Positions 59,104-64,000 of a stretch of DNA of 64,000 nucleotides are shown here, in pieces (positions within the stretch are counted from its first letter, which is position 1; each line of letters opens with the position of its first letter). The notes under the pieces are model-generated. The model saw only the letters and a list, made by a program, of their open reading frames with translations. It ran no database searches and was not told the origin of the DNA. Position numbers and translations under genes: made by a program. The DNA is from Acipenser ruthenus (taxonomy: Eukaryota > Chordata > Actinopteri > Acipenseriformes > Acipenseridae), in assembly GCF_902713425.1 (NCBI RefSeq), contig NC_081198.1, forward strand, positions 22,923,188-22,987,187. Direction: 5' to 3'.

Positions 59104-59717
59104 GGCGACTTGGCCCTTGCCCGGGGCCCCCCAGCCCGGACGGCACAGGGGGATTCAAAGGTGGGTGCAAAATTCCAAGCACAAGCAGACCCCCAAAAAA
59201 CGGGCTGCTGCTTCCAGAGGGGAAATGTGCAATTTAAGCAGGAGGGAACAAAACAAAGCAAAAACACACACATAACACCAAAAACAAAACATAAACTGGC
59301 GGAGTGCGTCTTACAAATAGTCATGCCAAGCTGCTATGCTGTGCAAGGTGCCTTGGGTAACTACAACTGTGCCTCGCTGGCTGGCTGGCTAAGAAGGACC
59401 TGGCATAGGGACATGTTCCACCACACTTGTCTGGTTAGCTGCATGCTCCCAGGAAACAACCTGCTGCTGTCTACATCATCACCACATGTGAATAAAAGAA
59501 AGAAAGACAGCAAGAAAGAAAGAGAGAAAGAAAGAGAGAAAGAGAGAAAGAAAGAGAGAAAGAAAGAAAGAGAGAAAGAAAGAAAGAGAGAAAGAAAAAA
59601 AAAAGAAGTAAAACGGCGGGAAAACTTGCATCAACACTGGCACTCTCCCTCCAGCAGGGGTAGACAAAATGCTCACAGGAGAGATCCAGATCTGACTTTG
59701 ACCAACGTTAGAGAAAG
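59104..59717 (-). other. U2 spacer, haplotype 1b, with the A-junction variant
   Basis: Contains GGCTGGCTAAGAAGGACC at about 59383-59400, the variant otherwise found only next to the 5' ends of full-length A copies, but here in a continuous spacer with no element. Microsatellite 59493-59609 is the longest in the window. No gene. Confidence 0.88.
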
Positions 59718-59905
59718 GTGTGCACCGTTCCCGGAGGTACTGCAATACCGGGCCGATGCGTGGAGTGGACGGAGCAAGCCCCTGTTCCATCTCCCGATTC
59801 CAAAAATCAATTTAATATATGGTCCCCTGATAGGGGACGTATCAGATATTAAACTGATAAGAACAGATACTACACTTGATCTTAGCTAAAAGGCCGAGAA
59901 GCGAT
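59718..59905 (-). ncRNA. RNU2: U2 snRNA gene (complete, G19A variant)
   Basis: 188 nt with one change, G19A, in the stem I / U6-pairing neighbourhood. Otherwise consensus; promoter and 3' box are normal. The effect of the change is uncertain. Confidence 0.94.
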
Positions 59906-60504
59906 GGCGACTTGGCCCTTGCCCGGGGCCCCCCAGCCCGGACGGCACAGGGGGATTCAAAGGTGGGTGCAAAATTCCAAGCACAAGCAGACCCCCAAAA
60001 AACGGGCTGCTGCTTCCAGAGGGGAAATGTGCAATTTAAGCAGGAGGAAACAAAACAAAGCAAAAACACACACATAACACCAAAAACAAAACATAAACTG
60101 GCGGAGTGCGTCTTACAAATAGTCATGCCAAGCTGCTATGCTGTGCAAGGTGCCTTGGGTAACTACAACTGTGCCTCGCTGGCTGGCTGGCTTGCTAAGA
60201 AGGTCCTGGCATAGGGACATGTTCCACCACACTTGTCTGGTTAGCTGCATGCTCCCAGGAAACAACCTGCTGCTGTCTACATCATCACCACATGTGAATA
60301 AAAGAAAGAAAGACAGCAAGAAAGAAAGAGAGAAAGAAAGAGAGAAAGAGAGAAAGAAAGAGAGAAAGAAAGAAAGAGAAAGAAAAAAAAAGAAGTAAAA
60401 CGGCGGGAAAACTTGCATCAACACTGGCACTCTCCCTCCAGCAGGGGTAGACAAAATGCTAACAGGAGAGATCCAGATCTGACTTTGACCAACGTTAGAG
60501 AAAG
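59906..60504 (-). other. U2 intergenic spacer, haplotype 1b
   Basis: Normal promoter part; microsatellite 60299-60395. A private change ATGCTAACAGG near 60459. No gene. Confidence 0.87.
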
Positions 60505-60639
60505 GTGTGCACCGTTCCCAGAGGTACTGCAATACCGGGCCGATGCGTGGAGTGGACGGAGCAAGCCCCTGTTCCATCTCCCGATTCAAAAAATCAATTT
60601 AATATATGGTCCCCTGATAGGGGACGTATCAGATATTAA
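60505..60639 (-). pseudogene. U2 3' fragment (nt 54-188), 3' flank of A8
   Basis: Private changes near 60519 (CCCAGAGG) and 60587 (GATTCAAAAAATC). It joins A8 at nt 54. Confidence 0.94.
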
Positions 60640-63600
60640 TACTCTTTTATTGAGATTTTACATTTTTTTACATTTACACCCATTCGTTTTTTTCATTCAT
60701 TTTACATTTCTTTTAAAGATGACATTCATGCATACAGACATACATTTTGTTTTAAAAGCATTTGAAATACATTTAAGAACACCAAGACAATTGTGCTTTG
60801 TACATGGTTAAAACAGACACAGATTAAAATCAACATGAAAAAAACCTGTGCTGTTTTAAAAGTGACTGGAAAAAAAGAACCATCTATAAAAAACCAGTGC
60901 TTGTGAGGGCCGGGGAGTGCTCTCTAAAAAGGTTCAAAAGTGAACATAAAACTAGATCTAAAACAGGGACAGGGGAAAAGGGACAGTGTGTAAAACAGTG
61001 CGTTAAAATTCTAAAATTTTAAAACACTTAAAATGTAACTTTTAATAGTTTACATTAAAAATCTTAAAGATACATAAAACAAAACAAAATCAAATAAAAC
61101 ATTCAACGTAAATCAAATAAAAGTCCATAAAACTGAAACAAAAAGACTACATAAAACCAGGGCACCGTTGAAAAACGGTCATGCCAGCTAAAAAGGGCGG
61201 AATGCTGGCATGACAAAATAAATAAAAGGCTTAGCGGTGCCCCGTAGTCCCGCTCCTAGGAGCTAGCGGTTCCAGTTTTTTCCCTTTATTCCATCTTCAC
61301 GTCCTGAAGTCCGGCGATCCTCCACTCCACGCAGGCCTTGTCCTTCCCGAGGGTCTGGATGTCCAGAATTACAAAGTCCTTGATAAGAGTTTGTGCCCTT
61401 CTGGTCGTGGTGATAGTGTCTAGCTCCTGCTTGTGATAGACACAGACGTTACGGCCTTCCCACAGGATCTGCTTGACAACATTGATGACACGCCAAACGC
61501 ACTTAGCTGTGCTGGTAGTGATTCCTCCCGCAGGCCCATAGAGCACAGTCTCAGCGGTCATCTTGGCCGTGTCAGCAAACCTGTTTAGGAAGACAGAGAC
61601 AGAGAGCCAGACACTGCCAGCCACATCACACTCCCAGAAGATATGGGCTGGTGTTTCTCTCTTGCGGCACTTTGCATAGGGGCATGTTTCTACTTGGGCT
61701 AGTCCCCTCCTGAACATGAACGCTCGAGTGGGGAGTGCACTGTGGACGGTGTTCCATGCTATATCCTTCTGGACATTACTGAGGCAGCTGTGAGACACAT
61801 TCTCCCAGATTTTTTGGCTTTGGGTGAGGGAGAAAGTAGCTACTTTTTCAATTTCCTGGGAACCGGCAAGATATTTAGTTACAGCCTTGTATTCCCAGGA
61901 GGCCAATTTTGCTTTATCTAAGCCCAATTTATATATAGTGTCCCTTAAGGTTCTATAATACAATGGGGGGTCCCAGGAGTACGGCACGGTGTTATCAATA
62001 GTGCAGAGGCCCAAGGCCCTGAGACAGGTGGCAAAATAGAAACGATTCATGTAACATACCTTCCTGTCCAGGGCCTGGATGTTCTTGATAGTTTGCGTGA
62101 GCCCCTGCACTCGGGTGAGCTGCACAACGTCCGGGACCCCCTTACCTCCCTTCTTGTCGGCTTTACTCAGGGTGGCTCGCTTTACCCTCTCCATCTTGCT
62201 GCCCCAGATAAAGCGGTGGATAATGCGGTCCACCACTTTTTTGGTGGTCCTGTCTGGGGGAAAGATTTTTCCTACATAAGAGAGGATGGGGAACAGTATA
62301 GACTTGGTTATTAATACTCTACCCGTCATTGTTAAGGATCTTGTGCTCCATCCGCCAATCTTTTTACGGACCTGGTTAATGGCCGCCGTCCAGCTCTGGG
62401 CCCCCGAGCTATTGTTCTCGAAAATGAGGCCCAGAATCTTGATTTTGTCCTTTTTGACAGGGTACATGTCCGACAGTTCCCTATCTACCTGCCAATTTTT
62501 AGACACGTAGACTTCGCTCTTGGACTTATTAATCACTGCCCCGGTCGCCGTGCAGTACTTCTCAAGGATATTACTAATCCGAGGTACCGACGATGTGTTG
62601 GTGCAAATGAGTGACACATCGTCCATATATGCTGTTGTTTTGACCTGGACCCCGTTGGATCCAGGCAGCTGGAAACCAGTTATATTGGTATCCCTACGAA
62701 TTGCCTGCAGGAGGGGTTCAATGCACACGACATATAGCAGTGGGGATAGTGGGCAACCCTGTCTGACCCCTGACTGGATAGATATTTTACCAGTCAGGTG
62801 CCTGTTCACCAAGACTCGGGTACTAATGTTTGTATATATGCTTTTAACCCACTCCCTAAGTCCAGGAGCGAATTTCATCTGGTCCATCACTTTGTACATA
62901 TATTCATGGCTTACCCTATCGAACGCCTTCTCCTGGTCAAGGTTGAACAGGCAGAGGGGATGGTTCCGTTCTCTAGAATAAGCCAGAATGTCCCTTGTTA
63001 ACATTAAAATATCCGTGATGGACCTCCCTGGGACGCCACAAGCCTGGTCAGGGCCAATGACCAAAGGGAGGTGTACTTGTAGCCGGAGCATCAGAGCTTT
63101 GGCTAGTATCTTGTAATCCACGCAAAGGAGGCTGATTGGGCGCCAATTCCGTAGATCTTTAACTTCCCCTTTCTTATGAAGGAGAGTAATTACACTCTCC
63201 CGCATAGAAGGGCCCAACCGCTTCTCCCTGTAGACCGCTCTGTAGACCTCCGCTAAATAGACTTTTAGCGTGTCCCAAAAAAGATGGTAATACTCACCCG
63301 GGATGCCATCTGGACCTGGCGTCTTACCGGTGTTCATGGTCTTAACCGCCTGGGTGAGCTCCTCCAGCGTGAGTTCTGGGTCCTTCTCCTCCTCCTCCTC
63401 GTCCCGCACTGAGTCAGGCTCCAACTGGCTCAGGAACCACTCTATCAGGGTGTCATCTGTAGCTTTGATGTTATACAGGTCCCTATAGAAGTTCTCTACC
63501 ACTTTTTTCACTCCCTCACTATCCTCTACTATCCTCCCCTTGCTGTCGAGCATGGAGGACATCAAGTGCCGCTTCTCCCTCGTTTTCTGGAAGAAGAAGC

Positions 63601-64000
63601 GAGTACACTTTTCGTCTTCCTCCATTTTTTGCACTTTTGCATTGTGCATGACCTTTCGTTGTTCCTCCCTACAAAGCACTGAAAGATCTAGCTTGGTCTG
63701 GGCTATCTCGTCGCTTACAGGGAACCCCCGAAGCTGAAGCAGGCTCAGACGCTGGAGGGCAGCATTCAGGTGTTTATATTTGGCCCTCCTTTCTTTTGCT
63801 TTCCTCTTGCCTGCTGCTATGAAATAACCCTTAGTTCTGATTTTGACCATCTCCCACCACTCTATAGGGGAGTTGAATAGGTCACGCAAAGTGGTCCACT
63901 CAACAAGCCTGCTCTTATAGGCTGCAGCTATGGAGGGGTCATCGAGTAAGGAGGTGTTTAATTTCCAGACCCCTGACCCCATCTGGGAGGTCTGAGGGAC
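60640..64000 (-). mobile_element. LINE family A, copy A8 (runs off the window)
   Basis: 3' UTR 60640-61285 and most of ORF2. The 3' end and U2 junction are the same as in A2, A6 and A7. Whether it is full length cannot be told from this window. Confidence 0.93.
61286..64000 (-). CDS. Family A ORF2, copy A8, partial (5' end beyond window)
   Basis: About 905 residues, open throughout: end of the endonuclease domain (VPQTSQMGSGVWKLN), reverse transcriptase with FNLDQEKAFD, GVRQGCPLSP and YMDD, and the C-terminal knuckle. Private substitutions include Gln for Arg in the DIRTLGKD block. No lesion is seen in the visible part. Confidence 0.92.
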   Translation of the reverse strand, partial: VPQTSQMGSGVWKLNTSLLDDPSIAAAYKSRLVEWTTLRDLFNSPIEWWEMVKIRTKGYFIAAGKRKAKERRAKYKHLNAALQRLSLLQLRGFPVSDEIAQTKLDLSVLCREEQRKVMHNAKVQKMEEDEKCTRFFFQKTREKRHLMSSMLDSKGRIVEDSEGVKKVVENFYRDLYNIKATDDTLIEWFLSQLEPDSVRDEEEEEKDPELTLEELTQAVKTMNTGKTPGPDGIPGEYYHLFWDTLKVYLAEVYRAVYREKRLGPSMRESVITLLHKKGEVKDLRNWRPISLLCVDYKILAKALMLRLQVHLPLVIGPDQACGVPGRSITDILMLTRDILAYSRERNHPLCLFNLDQEKAFDRVSHEYMYKVMDQMKFAPGLREWVKSIYTNISTRVLVNRHLTGKISIQSGVRQGCPLSPLLYVVCIEPLLQAIRRDTNITGFQLPGSNGVQVKTTAYMDDVSLICTNTSSVPRISNILEKYCTATGAVINKSKSEVYVSKNWQVDRELSDMYPVKKDKIKILGLIFENNSSGAQSWTAAINQVRKKIGGWSTRSLTMTGRVLITKSILFPILSYVGKIFPPDRTTKKVVDRIIHRFIWGSKMERVKRATLSKADKKGGKGVPDVVQLTRVQGLTQTIKNIQALDRKVCYMNRFYFATCLRALGLCTIDNTVPYSWDPPLYYRTLRDTIYKLGLDKAKLASWEYKAVTKYLAGSQEIEKVATFSLTQSQKIWENVSHSCLSNVQKDIAWNTVHSALPTRAFMFRRGLAQVETCPYAKCRKRETPAHIFWECDVAGSVWLSVSVFLNRFADTAKMTAETVLYGPAGGITTSTAKCVWRVINVVKQILWEGRNVCVYHKQELDTITTTRRAQTLIKDFVILDIQTLGKDKACVEWRIAGLQDVKME

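Noticed and set aside
58217-59182. 321-codon minus frame from the U2 promoter through U2 into truncated A7 ORF1
   Set aside because: Its Met lies upstream of the U2 transcription start, so the frame would not be on the U2 transcript; chance readthrough.

Overview
The window is one stretch of a vertebrate tandem array of U2 spliceosomal snRNA genes, heavily invaded by LINE (non-LTR) retrotransposons. I see no other host gene. Everything biological lies on the minus strand: the U2 genes are transcribed right to left, and every LINE has its 3' end at the lower coordinate, so all elements share the orientation of U2. The organism is a vertebrate: the U2 sequence is close to human, and each unit has a proximal-element-like promoter, a 3' box and a CT-rich microsatellite downstream of the gene. 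It is probably not a mammal, because intact Tx1-clade LINEs are known mainly from fish, amphibians and some reptiles. I cannot name the species.

Layout: the basic U2 unit is about 774 bp (188-bp gene plus about 586 bp of spacer). Eleven U2 genes are complete and seven of these are identical to the local consensus. Twelve further U2 pieces flank insertions. Four LINE families (called A-D here) occupy the rest: 1-1414 A1 (partial) fused to 1415-3616 D; 3617-5932 U2 block; 5933-11264 B; 11265-12789 U2 block; 12790-17821 A2; 17822-17869 short U2 piece; 17870-22870 C; 22871-25220 U2 block; 25221-31993 A3 (complete); 31994-34535 U2 block; 34536-41272 A4; 41273-42370 U2 block; 42371-45576 A5 (3' part missing); 45577-46795 U2 block; 46796-53578 A6; 53579-54009 U2 piece; 54010-59041 A7 (5'-truncated, with target duplication); 59042-60639 U2 block; 60640-64000 A8 (runs off the window).

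Each element encodes ORF1 (a nucleic-acid-binding protein with three zinc knuckles and a low-complexity tail) and ORF2 (apurinic-type endonuclease, reverse transcriptase, C-terminal zinc knuckle). This architecture plus the U2 target matches the Keno group of the Tx1/L1 lineage, named from memory and not by database search. By protein resemblance A pairs with B and C pairs with D. B and C enter U2 at nt 38, inside the branch-point-recognition GUAGUA. D enters at about the same place. A enters mainly at nt 54, in the loop of stem-loop IIa. B, C and D have short 5' leaders and sit directly behind the U2 promoter, so they are probably co-transcribed with U2. C carries extra U2-derived sequence at both ends, the signature expected of such read-through RNA. 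Full-length A copies instead have a 0.73-kb 5' UTR with CTCF-like sites and share one unusual 5' junction in the U2 spacer. A3 and C have both frames open and could be active; the other copies carry at least one lesion or are truncated. The near identity of the A copies points to recent spread, partly by recombination within the array.
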